Source: Hyphomicrobium_A sp963776675 | GTDB taxonomy: Bacteria; Pseudomonadota; Alphaproteobacteria; Rhizobiales; Hyphomicrobiaceae | Reading direction: 5' to 3' | DNA: 64,000 nt | Assembly: GCA_963776675.1 (NCBI GenBank) | Contig: CAVZNR010000029.1 | Span: 62,001-126,000, forward strand | In this document: one piece after another, positions 36,055-49,011 of the stretch | How positions within the stretch are numbered: position 1 is the stretch's first letter | Layout: each line of letters starts with the position of its first letter | Position numbers and translations under genes: made by a program | The notes under the pieces: generated by a model | Told to the model about the DNA's origin: nothing | The model's database searches: none | The model's input: the letters and a program-made list of their open reading frames with translations, nothing else

Positions 36055-36200
36055 CTAGGATCTCCAGTCACGAGGTGCGAAGCGGGTGCCGAGCCCGCTC
36101 ACATGGTGCGTTTCCAAAAAGACCACAACGTCGGAGCGGGCAGCGCGGTTGTCGAAATTGCGCGGCTGCGGACCCGGCGGGCCGCCTCGATGTGCCGTCA

Positions 36201-38223
<2,023 letters not shown>

Positions 38224-38430
38224 GGGGCCTCGCAGATTGCCGATAGACCTAACGTGGGGCATCGGGCGGCCCGATGCTAGTCGGGATGGCGCCTGATCCC
38301 GTACTTCTACCTGCACCTGGCGCTCCGATCTGAAAGCTGAAGAGCTGGAGGCCGCGGACAAAGGCGAACTATGTCATCATACTAGCCCAATGGGTCGCTA
38401 GGTGACGTGGGGCGATCGCTGCTACCCCAG

Positions 38431-38556
38431 CCGGGAGAGGTGAAGTACCGGCGCTCTGTTCTCACTTCTCCGTCGATTCTAAGTGTGGCTCCGCCTCACC
38501 TCTCCCAGCGGGAGAGGTCGGCTGGACGAGCGCAGCACGCCAGCAGGGTGAGGGGT
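38431..38556. repeat. Intergenic repeat, family A (partial copy)
   Basis: Contains CCGGGAGAGGTGAAG, CTCACCTCTCCCAGCGGGAG, AGGTCGGCTGGACG and GGGTGAGGGGTT, matching the right half of the copy at 9888-10061. The rest of the 452-base gap from 38224 to 38675 shows no gene or structure I can support. Confidence 0.7.
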
Positions 38557-38675
38557 TAACACGCGGAAAATAGCCGCAATCCGTGGGCGGGTTAGCGTAA
38601 GCGTAGCCCGCCGCCTCCCTGCGCCCGGTGCGATACGCTTACGCTTAGCTTGCTCGCAGGTGGTATCGAGAAAGA

Positions 38676-39991
38676 ATGGACGAGACGCCGACCATCTTCG
38701 CACTCTCCTCCGCGCCCGGCCGGGCCGGCATCGCGGTCGTGCGCGTGTCCGGACCCCGCGCCGGCGACCTCATCGATGCGCTCGCGTCGCCACGCCCGAA
38801 AAAGCGGTGGGCCGCCCTGCGCCGTATCCGCGATCCGCAATCGGGCGAGGCGATCGATCAGGGGTTGGTCCTGTGGTTTGCCGCGCCACAAGACCGAGAC
38901 CGGCGAGGACATGGCCGAGTTCCACCTGCACGGCGGCCCCGCCATCGTGAAGGCGGTGCTCGCGCTTCTGGGACGCCAGCCGGGATGCCGGCTGGCCGGG
39001 CCCGGCGAGTTCGCGCGGCGCGCCTTCGAGAACGGCAAGATCGATCTCGCTCAGGTCGAAGGTCTTGCCGACCTCATCGCGGCGGAGACCGAGGCGCAGC
39101 GGCGCCAGGCGATGCGGCAGATGGGCGGCGCGCTGTCGGAGCTCTACGAGGGCTGGCGCGCGCAGCTGATCCGCGCCAGCGCGCTGGTCGAGGCGGTCAT
39201 CGACTTCAGCGACGAAGCCGACGTGGCGAACGAGGCGTTCGGGATCGCGCGCAACATGGTGGACACGCTCCGCGCCTCCATTGCCGCGCATCTCGACGAC
39301 GACAACCGCGGCGAGATCCTGCGCGACGGTTTCCGCGTCGTGCTCGCCGGTGCGCCCAACGTCGGCAAATCGAGCCTGTTGAATGCGCTCGCCAAGCGCG
39401 ACGCGGCGATCGTCTCGGAGGAGGCCGGCACCACCCGCGACGTCATCGAGGTGCGGCTCGATCTGGACGGCCTGCCCGTCGTCGTCTCCGACACCGCCGG
39501 CATCCGCGAGGCGCTGGGATGCCGTCGAGCAGGAAGGCATCCGCCGCACGCTGGCGCACGCCCGCGACGCCGACCTCGTCATCTGGCTCTCCGACGCCAC
39601 CGCGCCGGCCGCCTCCGCCCCGCCCGAGCTCGGCGAGCGGATCCTCGCCGTCACCAACAAGACCGATTTGTCCCCGGCCGGGGACAAGCTCGGCATCTCC
39701 GCCAAGACCGGAGCGGGGATAGATGACCTGGCCCGGCGCCTTGCGCAGCTGGCGCACGAGCGCATCGGTGTGTCATCGAGCTCCCCCGCCATCACCCGGG
39801 CGCGATACAGGACCGAGCTTCAAGCGTGCATGACAGCGCTCGATGCGTTCATGTCCGGGGTTCAGAGCGACATTGAATTGCGCGCCGAGGACCTGCGCCA
39901 GGCCGGGCACGCGCTGGGGCGCATCACCGGCCGGGTCGACGTCGAGGACGTGCTGGGGGAAATCTTCGGCCGCTTCTGCATCGGCAAGTAG
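38676..39991 (+). CDS. mnmE: tRNA modification GTPase MnmE (two frameshifts)
   Basis: GTPase that, with MnmG, installs the 5-aminomethyl-type modification on wobble uridine-34 of tRNA. The N-terminal folate-binding domain (MDETPTIFALSSAPGRAGIA), helical domain, G domain (GAPNVGKSSLLNAL, DTAGI) and C-terminal CIGK end are all present but in three frames. Breaks are near 38889 (rejoining APKTETGEDMAEFHLHGG) and 39517 (rejoining EALDAVEQEGIRR); each needs removal of one base. The length is 3n+2; the repaired protein has 437 residues. It is upstream of its partner mnmG. Confidence 0.9.
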
Positions 39992-40017
39992 GCCGGCAAT
40001 TCGCAGCCGGCTATTTT

Positions 40018-40133
40018 TCTGTTCCCTCCCCCCTTGCGGGGGAGGGTCAGGGAGGGGGGGTGTCCACAAAGGCGCGCGTTCTTCACCACCCCCACCCCAT
40101 CCCTCCCCCATCAAGGGGGAGGGAGCAGGGAGG
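40018..40133. repeat. Intergenic inverted repeat, family C
   Basis: CCCTCCCCCC-TTG-CGGGGGAGGG hairpin on the left and CCCTCCCCC-ATCAA-GGGGGAGGG on the right, with mirrored AGGGAGGGGGGG / CCACCCCATCCC between. Found only here in the window. It separates mnmE from the parS site and mnmG. Confidence 0.7.
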
Positions 40134-40157
40134 CGAGGCGGGGCCTCTATCGCGAGA

Positions 40158-40173
40158 TGTTTCACGTGAAACC
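40158..40173. other. parS site (ParB-binding centromere)
   Basis: TGTTTCACGTGAAACC matches the bacterial parS consensus TGTTTCACGTGAAACA at 15 of 16 positions. It lies upstream of mnmG, about 2.6 kb before parA and 9 kb from the proposed origin, as expected for chromosome segregation loci. Confidence 0.85.
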
Positions 40174-40265
40174 CGTCGTTAACCATGGCGATTGCTTTTG
40201 ACCCCGGCCCCCCGGCGCACGTAGAAATCGCCCGGCCTGCGATAATCGCGGAAGTGGATTTGGTG

Positions 40266-42133
<1,868 letters not shown>

Positions 42134-42134
<1 letters not shown>

Positions 42135-42799
42135 TGACCCCGGAAATCACCGCGCCGGTCCGCGGCCCTGAGGATTTCGCGGCCCGTTTCGGCGTTTCAC
42201 GTGAAACGATTGTTAAGCTTCTGGCCTACGCGGCTCTGCTCCAGCAGTGGCAGCGGACGATCAATCTGGTGGCGCCGAGCACGCTCGATGACGTCTGGGA
42301 CCGGCATTTCGCCGATTCGGCCCAGCTTCTGGCCCTTGCGCCACCCAGCGCCCAGACCTGGCTCGATCTCGGCTCGGGCGCCGGTTTTCCCGGGCTGGTG
42401 TTGGCAATAATCCTCGCCGAGCGCGGCGGCGCTAACGTGACGCTCATTGAAAGCGACACGCGCAAAGCGGCCTTCCTCGCCGAGGTCGCCCGCCAGACGA
42501 GGGTCCCTGTGGACATCTTGCGAGCCCGAATCGAAAACAGCGCGACTCAACGTAAGGTCGACGTGATCACAGCCCGCGCTCTGGCGCCTTTGCCGCGGCT
42601 TCTGGATCTGGCGGCTCCTTACTATGCCGCTGAGACCGTGGGGCTTTTCTTGAAAGGGCGCGAGGCGCAGGCCGAAACGGACCAGGCGTTGAAACGCTGG
42701 GATTTCTTAAGTGCGTTGCACCCGAGCCAAACGGACCGCGATGGCCGCGTGGTCGAGGTGCGCGCGCTGAAAGCCAAGACGGAGGAGCATTCGCGATGA
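42134..42799 (+). CDS. rsmG: 16S rRNA (guanine-527-N7)-methyltransferase RsmG
   Basis: Methylates G527 of 16S rRNA using S-adenosylmethionine; loss confers low-level streptomycin resistance in several bacteria. The 221 residues carry the SAM-binding motif LDLGSGAGFPG at about residues 77-87. NLVAPSTLDDVWDRHFADS upstream and VITARALAPLPRLLDLA downstream are typical of GidB. The start overlaps the mnmG stop by one base, and the end overlaps parA by 4. Codons 20-25 contain a parS site. Confidence 0.96.
42193..42208. other. parS site inside rsmG
   Basis: CGTTTCACGTGAAACG is a perfect 16-base palindrome with the complete parS core GTTTCACGTGAAAC. It lies within the 5' coding part of rsmG, about 600 bases before parA. 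Confidence 0.8.
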
Positions 42800-43623
42800 G
42801 CGGGCCTATGGGCGCCAGAGACCCCCGCGTCCTGGCAATCGCCAACCAGAAGGGCGGCGTCGGCAAAACGACGACCGCCATCAATCTCGGAACCGCGCTG
42901 GCCTCGATCGGCGAGCGGGTTCTGGTGCTCGACCTCGATTCGCAAGGCAACGCCTCGACGGGACTGGGCATCTCGATCGAAGGACGCGGCAAGACCTCAT
43001 TCGACGTCCTCACAGGCGCGGCCAGCATCATGGAATGCTCGCAGCCGACCGCCGTGCCGGATCTGCATGTCGTGCCCGCCAACGCCGATCTCGTCGGCGT
43101 CGACACGGTGCTGACCGATACAACCCGTGCCTTTCGTCTGCGCGATGCGATCGCCGCCTTTTCGGCGCATCAGCGCAATCTGGCGCCGGAGGAGCAGTAC
43201 AAATTCGTCCTCATCGACTGTCCGCCGTCGCTCAATCTCCTCACGCTCAACGCCATGACGGCGGCGAACGCCGTGCTGGTGCCGGTGCAGTGCGAGTTCT
43301 TCGCGCTGGAAGGCATCTCGCAGCTCAAGGAGACCATCGACCAGATTCGCGCGACGCTCAACCCGACGCTGCAGATCCAGGGCGTCGTGCTGACCATGCA
43401 TGACGCGCGCACGTCGTTGTCGAAGGAGGTCGCCGAGAACGTACGCGCGTTCTTCGGCGCCAAGGTCTACGAGACGATCATCCCGCGCAATACGCGCGTC
43501 GCCGAGGCTCCCTCGCACGGCAAGCCGATTCTTCTCTACGACTTCGACTGTGCCGGAAGCCAAGCCTACATCAAGCTCGCCACCGAGATCATCGAGCGAG
43601 AGCGCCAGACCCAAGCAGCGTGA
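42796..43623 (+). CDS. parA: Chromosome partitioning ATPase ParA (Soj)
   Basis: Deviant Walker-type ATPase that forms a nucleoid-bound gradient pulling ParB-parS complexes apart. It has 275 residues. The deviant Walker A KGGVGKTT is at residues 19-26 (with the signature lysine K19), Walker A' is VLVLDLDSQGNASTGLG, and Walker B is FVLIDCPPSLNLLTLNA. The N-terminus is only ten residues before the first strand, so there is no DNA-binding extension of plasmid type. It overlaps rsmG by 4 bases and is followed by parB. Confidence 0.97.
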   Translation: MSGPMGARDPRVLAIANQKGGVGKTTTAINLGTALASIGERVLVLDLDSQGNASTGLGISIEGRGKTSFDVLTGAASIMECSQPTAVPDLHVVPANADLVGVDTVLTDTTRAFRLRDAIAAFSAHQRNLAPEEQYKFVLIDCPPSLNLLTLNAMTAANAVLVPVQCEFFALEGISQLKETIDQIRATLNPTLQIQGVVLTMHDARTSLSKEVAENVRAFFGAKVYETIIPRNTRVAEAPSHGKPILLYDFDCAGSQAYIKLATEIIERERQTQAA

Positions 43624-43633
43624 AGCAGGCAGC

Positions 43634-44537
43634 ATGACCGAGAGAATCATACCCATGAATGCGAACGCGCCGCTCCAGAAGGGCCGCCTGGGGCGCGGAC
43701 TCGCTTCGTTGATTGGAGAGCCGGTCACCGGGCAGCCGGTGCTGCCGCCGGAAGGCGAGCAGCGCATGGTGCCGATCGCCGACGTGAAGCCGAGCCGGCT
43801 CAACCCGCGTAAGGACTTCCGCGACGATGAGCTCGCCGAGCTCGCCGAACTCGATCCGTACCAAGGGCTTGGTGCAGCCGATCATTGCGCGGCCGGTTGC
43901 CGGTGGCTACGAGATCGTCGCCGGCGAGCGCCGCTGGCGCGCGGCGCAGAAGGCCGGTCTGCACATGGTGCCGGTCATCGCGCGCGACCTCTCCGACAAG
44001 GAGGTGCTCGAGCTCGCCATCATCGAGAACGTGCAGCGCGCCGACCTCAACGCCATCGAGGAGGCGACGGGCTATCGCGAGCTGGTCGAGCGCTTCGGCT
44101 ACAGCCAGGAGCAGTTGTCGGAGATCATCGGCAAAAGCCGCAGCCACGTCGCCAATACGCTGCGCCTTTTGAAGCTGCCCGAAGGCGTGCGGGTGATGGT
44201 CCAGGAGGGCCAGCTTACCGCCGGACATGCGCGCGCGCTGATCAATCGCGACGACGCGGAGATGCTCGCCCAGCACATTGTCGAGCACGACCTCAACGTG
44301 CGCGAGGTCGAGGCGCTGGTGCAGGACGACGGCTCCGTCTCGAGCTCGACGAGCCGCCGCCCCAACGAGAAGGATTCCGACACCCGCGCCTTCGAGAAGG
44401 AGCTGAGCGACCTCCTCGGCCTCAGGGTCGAGATCAAGCGCGGCTCCGGCGACAGCGGCAACCTGGTCATCAAGTACGCCAACTACGAGCAGCTCGATTA
44501 CATTCGGGTGCGGCTCGTCAACGGCACTGGCGGTTGA
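43634..44537 (+). CDS. parB: Chromosome partitioning protein ParB (one frameshift)
   Basis: CTP-dependent DNA clamp that loads at parS. The ATG at 43634 begins MTERIIPMNANAPLQKGRLG. The N-terminal region reads KGRLGRGLASLIGE and continues to DVKPSRLNPRKDF. The frame is then lost near 43850 and regained in another frame at SIRTKGLVQPIIARP; removing one C restores ELAESIRTKG. Later parts show GERRWRAAQKAGL (CTP-binding box) and the helix-turn-helix SEIIGKSRSHVANTLRLLKL. The repaired length is 300 residues, normal for the family. Chromosomal parB is usually essential in this group, which argues for an assembly error. Confidence 0.9.
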
Positions 44538-44636
44538 TCCTCAAGGCCGCTCTCGGACCAATGACGGCTTGACGACACGTGCCGCTTGCTGCATGAGCCG
44601 GACGCAGCAAGCCCTTGCGTCGGCTAGGATTTGGCC

Positions 44637-44961
44637 ATGAGCGACGACGTGCTACTGCAACTGGCGGCCGCCATCCGCGCGCGGCGCTCGGCTGCGCCCG
44701 AAAGCTCCTACAGCCGCCAGCTCCTCGATGCCGGCCCCGTCACGCTGTGCCAAGAAGCTCGGCGAGGAGGCGGTCGAGACCGTCATCGCCGCCGTTGGCG
44801 AGAGCGACGAGGCTCTGAAGGCTGAGGCCGCCGATCTTATCTATCACCTGCTGGTGCTGCTCGAGAGCCGCAACATCGAGCTTTCCGACGTCCTTGCCGT
44901 GCTGGAGCGCCGTCAGGGCGTCTCGGGCCTGAAAGAGAAGGCCGACCGCGCCAAGCGTTGA
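44637..44961 (+). CDS. hisE: Phosphoribosyl-ATP pyrophosphatase HisE (one frameshift)
   Basis: Second step of histidine synthesis, hydrolysing phosphoribosyl-ATP to the AMP form. The text KLGEEAVETVIAA and EAADLIYHLLVLLE contains the metal-binding acidic residues of the MazG/HisE fold. The N-terminal part (MSDDVLLQLAAAIRARRSAA) is in one frame and the rest in another; one C too many in the CCCC run near 44735-44738 explains it. The repaired length is 107 residues. In related genomes hisE closes a hisBHAF cluster; here it stands between parB and coaA without the other his genes. Confidence 0.88.
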
Positions 44962-45005
44962 TAGACTTGGTCTCCTCCTGGTCACCGGCGCGGCGCGAAA
45001 TCGCG

Positions 45006-45959
45006 ATGTCAAACCCGGCAAACCTGCAGTACTCGCCCTACCGGATCTTCACCCGGGACGAGTGGGCGCGCCTGCGTGCCGATACGCCGATGACGTTGCG
45101 CGAAAGCGAGCTGGAGCAGCTGTCGGGTCTCATCGAGGAGCTTTCGGTGCGGGAGGTCGAGGAGATCTACCTGCCGATGTCGCGCCTCCTCAATCTCTAC
45201 GTCGCCGCCGCCCAGCAGCTTCACTCCGTCTCCTCCAAGTTCTTGGGCCGCACCGACGGCAAGGTGCCCTTCATCATCGGCGTTGGCGGCTCGGTCGCCG
45301 TGGGCAAGAGCACCACCGCCCGCGTGTTGAAGGCGTTGCTCGCGCGCTGGCCCGACCACCCGCGCGTGGACCAGATTACGACCGACGGTTTCCTGTGGCC
45401 CAACGCCGAGCTGCAGCGCCGGCAGATCATGGATCGCAAGGGCTTTCCCGAGAGCTTCGACACGACGCGGTTGTTGAACTTCCTGGCCGACGTGAAGTCG
45501 GGCGTCGCGAAGGTCGAGGCGCCGGTCTACTCGCACTTCCATTACGACATCCTGTCGGACCAGACGACGGTCATCGAGTCGCCCGACATCCTCATCGTCG
45601 AGGGGCTCAACGTGCTGCAGCCGGCGCGCATGCCGCGCGGCGGCGAGGCGATCCCGTTCGTGTCCGACTTCTTCGATTTCTCGATCTACCTCGATGCGTC
45701 GCCGGACGTCATCGAGGACTGGTACTTGTCGCGCTTCATGCGCCTGCGCGCCACCGCCTTCCGCGATCCCGGCGCGTACTTCCACCAGTACTCGAGCCTC
45801 GCCCCCGACGCTGCGCGTGAGCGCGCGCTGGAGATCTGGCGCACGATCAACCTCAGGAACCTGGAGGAGAACATCCTCCCCACGCGCCAGCGCGCGCGTC
45901 TCATCCTGCGCAAGGCCGCCGATCACCACGTCGAGCAAGTGGCGCTGCGCAAGCTTTAG
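45006..45959 (+). CDS. coaA: Type I pantothenate kinase
   Basis: First committed step of coenzyme A synthesis, phosphorylating pantothenate with ATP. The ATG at 45006 gives 317 residues beginning MSNPANLQYSPYRIFTRDEW; a longer frame from 44958 overlaps hisE and is less likely. The P-loop GGSVAVGKS is at about residues 94-102. The substrate-site text TTDGFLWPNAELQRR and the C-terminal NLRNLEENILPTRQRARLIL match the type I family, whose E. coli member is feedback-inhibited by CoA. It follows hisE by 44 bases. Confidence 0.96.
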   Translation: MSNPANLQYSPYRIFTRDEWARLRADTPMTLRESELEQLSGLIEELSVREVEEIYLPMSRLLNLYVAAAQQLHSVSSKFLGRTDGKVPFIIGVGGSVAVGKSTTARVLKALLARWPDHPRVDQITTDGFLWPNAELQRRQIMDRKGFPESFDTTRLLNFLADVKSGVAKVEAPVYSHFHYDILSDQTTVIESPDILIVEGLNVLQPARMPRGGEAIPFVSDFFDFSIYLDASPDVIEDWYLSRFMRLRATAFRDPGAYFHQYSSLAPDAARERALEIWRTINLRNLEENILPTRQRARLILRKAADHHVEQVALRKL

Positions 45960-45976
45960 CGCGCAAGGCCGCAGAC

Positions 45977-46005
45977 AAAAAAAGGACCGCCTGGGGAGGC
46001 GGCCC
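45977..46005 (-). terminator. Terminator downstream of the 46.1-46.6 kb gene
   Basis: On the minus strand a GC-rich stem of about eight pairs (GGCCGCCT / AGGCGGTCC) with a C-rich loop is followed by seven T residues. It serves the leftward unknown gene and lies 17 bases after the convergent coaA stop. Confidence 0.75.
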
Positions 46006-46050
46006 GTCAAGTGACGCGCTCTAGAATAATGGACGGTGCGTTAGGGGATT

Positions 46051-46599
46051 TTAGTGGAAGGTGCGCCGTCGGCCTCGGCTGCGGTTGAAGACCGCAACGG
46101 CCACGGAGTTGAAGGCAAGCTGTCGTCGCATCGCGGATGCGACGAGCGGCTGCTCGAGATAGTGCTGCACGATCACAGCCTGGGCTTGGGCTGCGGTACT
46201 CAACAAAGAAAAGGTGAGGTCGCACCAGCCGACGACGAGCGCCGCAGCGGGCGTCGTGGGGGCGACCTCACTATTCGTTTGCGCGGCAACCGGAGCCGGG
46301 GCGATCGGCTGCACGGGCTGCGGCGCAGGTCTGCTGTCGTTGGAGTTTGCCGGCACGCGCCGAGAGACACTGGCGCGGGCTCCGAGCCGCGCATGTGCCA
46401 TCAGCTTTGGCTGCTCCAGACGAAACTTGTCGCGCAGGCGGCGGATGGTCGAAGGATCATCCACGCCAAGCGAGCGAATGGCGGTGGTGGGCTTGAGCCT
46501 CGGGTTGGCGGCCAGCAGCGCGGCAATCGTCTCAAGCTGCTGGCGATCGTCGAGCCCGGTTCCTTTCGGGCGCCCGTAACGCACGGTGGCGGTCGGCAT
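46051..46599 (-). CDS. Unrecognised protein with AT-hook-like start and helix-turn-helix-like region
   Basis: A 182-residue protein that I do not recognise. Three parts can be seen. Residues 1-15 contain GRPKG, an AT-hook-like element. Residues 18-65 (ETIAALLAANPRLKPTTAIR, SLGVDDPSTIRRLRDKF) read like a small helix-turn-helix. A Pro/Ala/Asn-rich linker spans about 75-115. The C-terminal 60 residues are helical, with VGWCDLTFSLLSTAAQAQAV and HYLEQPLVASAMRRQLAFNS, loosely like phasin-type helices. The strong terminator downstream and consistent codon use support a real gene. A DNA-binding role is a guess. Confidence 0.65.
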   Translation of the reverse strand: MPTATVRYGRPKGTGLDDRQQLETIAALLAANPRLKPTTAIRSLGVDDPSTIRRLRDKFRLEQPKLMAHARLGARASVSRRVPANSNDSRPAPQPVQPIAPAPVAAQTNSEVAPTTPAAALVVGWCDLTFSLLSTAAQAQAVIVQHYLEQPLVASAMRRQLAFNSVAVAVFNRSRGRRRTFH

Positions 46600-46806
46600 G
46601 AAATTGACCCCGTTGCCTCGAATCGTTGATTTGAGTTTTTGTCGAAGTGGCGGGGCCTTACCAGGGAGAATAAATGTCTTGTAGAAGCCAGTTTGCGCAA
46701 TCGGAGGTTATTGTGGCGGAAATGCATACGAAAGATTGTAGGCGCACCGCTACGGCGGCGCGCTTTGCGTGGTGGCTAAGGTGATTTTGGCGCCGGTCGT
46801 CTCCGC

Positions 46807-47805
46807 TCAGGAGACGAGGCCTTCGTTGCGGGCAAGCTCGATGAGCGGCCGCTCGGGTCGCGCGCCGATGTGGCCGATGATCTCCGCGGCGGCGAGACTT
46901 CCCAAGCGCCCGCAGTCGGCAAGCGACAGCTCACGCGTCATTCCGTAGAGAAAGCCCGCGGCGTAGAGATCGCCGGCGCCGGTCACGTCGACGACCTCTC
47001 TGACGTCCTCGGGCCGGATCTCGATCGTGCGCGATGCCGTCACGATGACCGAGCCTTGCTCGGATCGCGTGAGCACGGCGACGTCGCACTCCCCGCGCAC
47101 CGCGCTGACCGCTTCGTCAAAACTGTTCACCTGATAGAGCGTGGTGATCTCCTTCTCGTTGGCGAACAGGATGTGGACGCCGTCGCGCACGAGCTTGCGG
47201 AAGTCATCGCGATGACGGTCGACGCAAAAGGCGTCCGATAACGTGAGCGCGGTCTTGCGTCCGGATTTGGCGGCGATGTCCGCGGCGGCGTGGAAGGCGC
47301 GCTTGGCTTCAGGTTTGTCGAACAGGTAGCCCTCGAGATAGGTGACCTTGGCGGCAGCGATGAGTTTTGCATCGACCTCGCCGGTCCCGAGCTCGGTGCT
47401 GGCGCCGAGATACGTGTTCATCGTGCGCTCGCCGTCGGGTGTGACGAGCACGAGGCACAGCGCGGTCGGCGCGCCACTGACGGCGGGCGGCGTTTCGTAG
47501 GTGACGCCGACGGCGCGGATGTCGTGTCTGAAAATCCTGCCGAACTGGTCGTCGGCTACGCGGCCAATGAAAGCGCCGCGGCCGCCGAAAGAAGCCAGAC
47601 CCGAAATCGTATTGGCGGCGGATCCGCCCGAGCGCTCGACGGCGGGTCCCATCAGGGCATAGAGCGCGTCGGCCTGGCGCGCATCGACGAGGCGCATGAA
47701 GCCTTTGTCCAGATCGTGCTTGGACAGAAAAGCGTCGTCGCAGCGTCCGATGATGTCGACGATGGCGTTGCCGATTCCGACCACGTCGTAGCGGGTGTCG
47801 TTCAT
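46807..47805 (-). CDS. Adenosine kinase (PfkB family)
   Basis: Sugar-kinase-fold enzyme predicted to phosphorylate adenosine to AMP. The 332 residues include the N-terminal motif VVGIGNAIVDIIGRCDD and the PfkB signature 1 region GGSAANTISGLASFGGRGAF. The catalytic segment VVDVTGAGDLYAAGFL near residues 270-285 supplies the GAGD anion hole and catalytic Asp. The alphaproteobacterial members of this branch are annotated as adenosine kinase; ribokinase-like alternatives cannot be excluded from sequence. It lies downstream of leuS-lptE-holA, 90 bases after holA, in the same direction. Confidence 0.85.
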   Translation of the reverse strand: MNDTRYDVVGIGNAIVDIIGRCDDAFLSKHDLDKGFMRLVDARQADALYALMGPAVERSGGSAANTISGLASFGGRGAFIGRVADDQFGRIFRHDIRAVGVTYETPPAVSGAPTALCLVLVTPDGERTMNTYLGASTELGTGEVDAKLIAAAKVTYLEGYLFDKPEAKRAFHAAADIAAKSGRKTALTLSDAFCVDRHRDDFRKLVRDGVHILFANEKEITTLYQVNSFDEAVSAVRGECDVAVLTRSEQGSVIVTASRTIEIRPEDVREVVDVTGAGDLYAAGFLYGMTRELSLADCGRLGSLAAAEIIGHIGARPERPLIELARNEGLVS

Positions 47806-47895
47806 AGAGTGCCTCGATCCCCTGGAATGGCGCGCACTATAGGCGGCGCGCCACGCGGGGCAAGGTGGGGCAAGGTATCGGGACGGATTGAAGCG

Positions 47896-48930
47896 TTAAT
47901 GGCGTGCGTTGGGTCGCGCGGCGGCAGCCAGGGTCAATAGAAGCTCCTCGGCCACGGCTTCTTCCAAGGTCCCCGACACCCGGGCCGTCCTGGCCGCTCT
48001 CGCGACGCGCGACAAGGCTTGTGTCAGACGCGCCGTCGTCCAGGTGCGGCACTGGAGGCCGAGGGCGTCCTTCTGCTTGAAGTGGATGGGGGGCCGGAGC
48101 TGCCGCACGGCGTCGTCGAACGAGCGCCCCTGGTCGATATCGGAGCGTATGCGGTGCAGGCGCTGAAAATAGCGCTGCGTGGCGGCGATGATGCCTTGCG
48201 GGCTCTCGCCGGCGGCGACGGCGCGGGCGAGCTCGGCAACCGCTCTCGCGGCATCGCCGGACGCCGCGGCCGTCAGGATGCGGTCGATGGTCTGCTCGGA
48301 GGCATCGCCGACGATGGCCTCCACGTCGGCCGGCTCGATCTCGGTCTTGCCGGCGGCGTAGAGGGCGAGCTTCTCGATCTCGCCCCGCGACAGGGCACGG
48401 TCGGCGCCGACGCGCGCCAGCAGGAGATCGCGTGCTTCCGGACCGATGGAAAGCCCGTGGCTCTTGAGAGTGGTGCGGATCAGGCCCTCCAGGTCATGGG
48501 CCTCATCGGGAAAGCAGGCGACGGCGGCGGCCTGCGCCGACTTTTCGAACAGCGCGCGCATGGCATCGTTGGGGCGCAGATTGCCCGCCTCGACGATGAG
48601 TTGCGCAGCAAGGACGTTGCTGCCGATCAGAGGCTGCAACGTGGCGGCGGTGATGCGTCGGCCCGCGATTGCGCGCACAACCTTGGAGCCGCCGAACATC
48701 GGCATCGTCTGCAGCTCGATGGCCAGACGATCGGGATCGGAGTCGAAGTCGGAGTTGTCGATGCGGATGATCTCGCCCGGCGGGGTCTCGCGCGCGGCAA
48801 GCTGGCTCGCAAGCCGAGCGGCGCGTTCGGCGACGAGGCCGGCGTCGGTGCCGTAAAAAAGCACGGCCGGCACGCTGGGTCCCGGCGGCTTGAGGAAGGA
48901 TTCTGCTTGGTGGGCCTTTACGGCGACCAT
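47896..48930 (-). CDS. holA: DNA polymerase III delta subunit
   Basis: Clamp-loader subunit that opens the beta sliding clamp. It has 344 residues. The N-terminal clamp-binding domain starts MVAVKAHQAESFLKPPGPSV and continues VLFYGTDAGLVAERA; the central MFGGSKVVRAIAG and the C-terminal GIIAATQRYFQRLHRIRSDI are typical of HolA. There is no P-loop, as expected for delta. It follows lptE in the classic leuS-lptE-holA order, with an 81-base gap. Confidence 0.92.
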   Translation of the reverse strand: MVAVKAHQAESFLKPPGPSVPAVLFYGTDAGLVAERAARLASQLAARETPPGEIIRIDNSDFDSDPDRLAIELQTMPMFGGSKVVRAIAGRRITAATLQPLIGSNVLAAQLIVEAGNLRPNDAMRALFEKSAQAAAVACFPDEAHDLEGLIRTTLKSHGLSIGPEARDLLLARVGADRALSRGEIEKLALYAAGKTEIEPADVEAIVGDASEQTIDRILTAAASGDAARAVAELARAVAAGESPQGIIAATQRYFQRLHRIRSDIDQGRSFDDAVRQLRPPIHFKQKDALGLQCRTWTTARLTQALSRVARAARTARVSGTLEEAVAEELLLTLAAAARPNARH

Positions 48931-49011
48931 GGGTGTTCAGGCATGTGTTGGGGCCTACGGCGCGCGAGGCACATAAACGCGCAACGCAAGGCTAGACGAA
49001 GCGCACCGGGT

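Noticed and set aside
42796..44537. Plasmid-type partition system from a mobile element
   Set aside because: The ParA lacks a plasmid-type DNA-binding extension, and the mnmG-rsmG-parA-parB order is the standard chromosomal one; no mobile genes are nearby.
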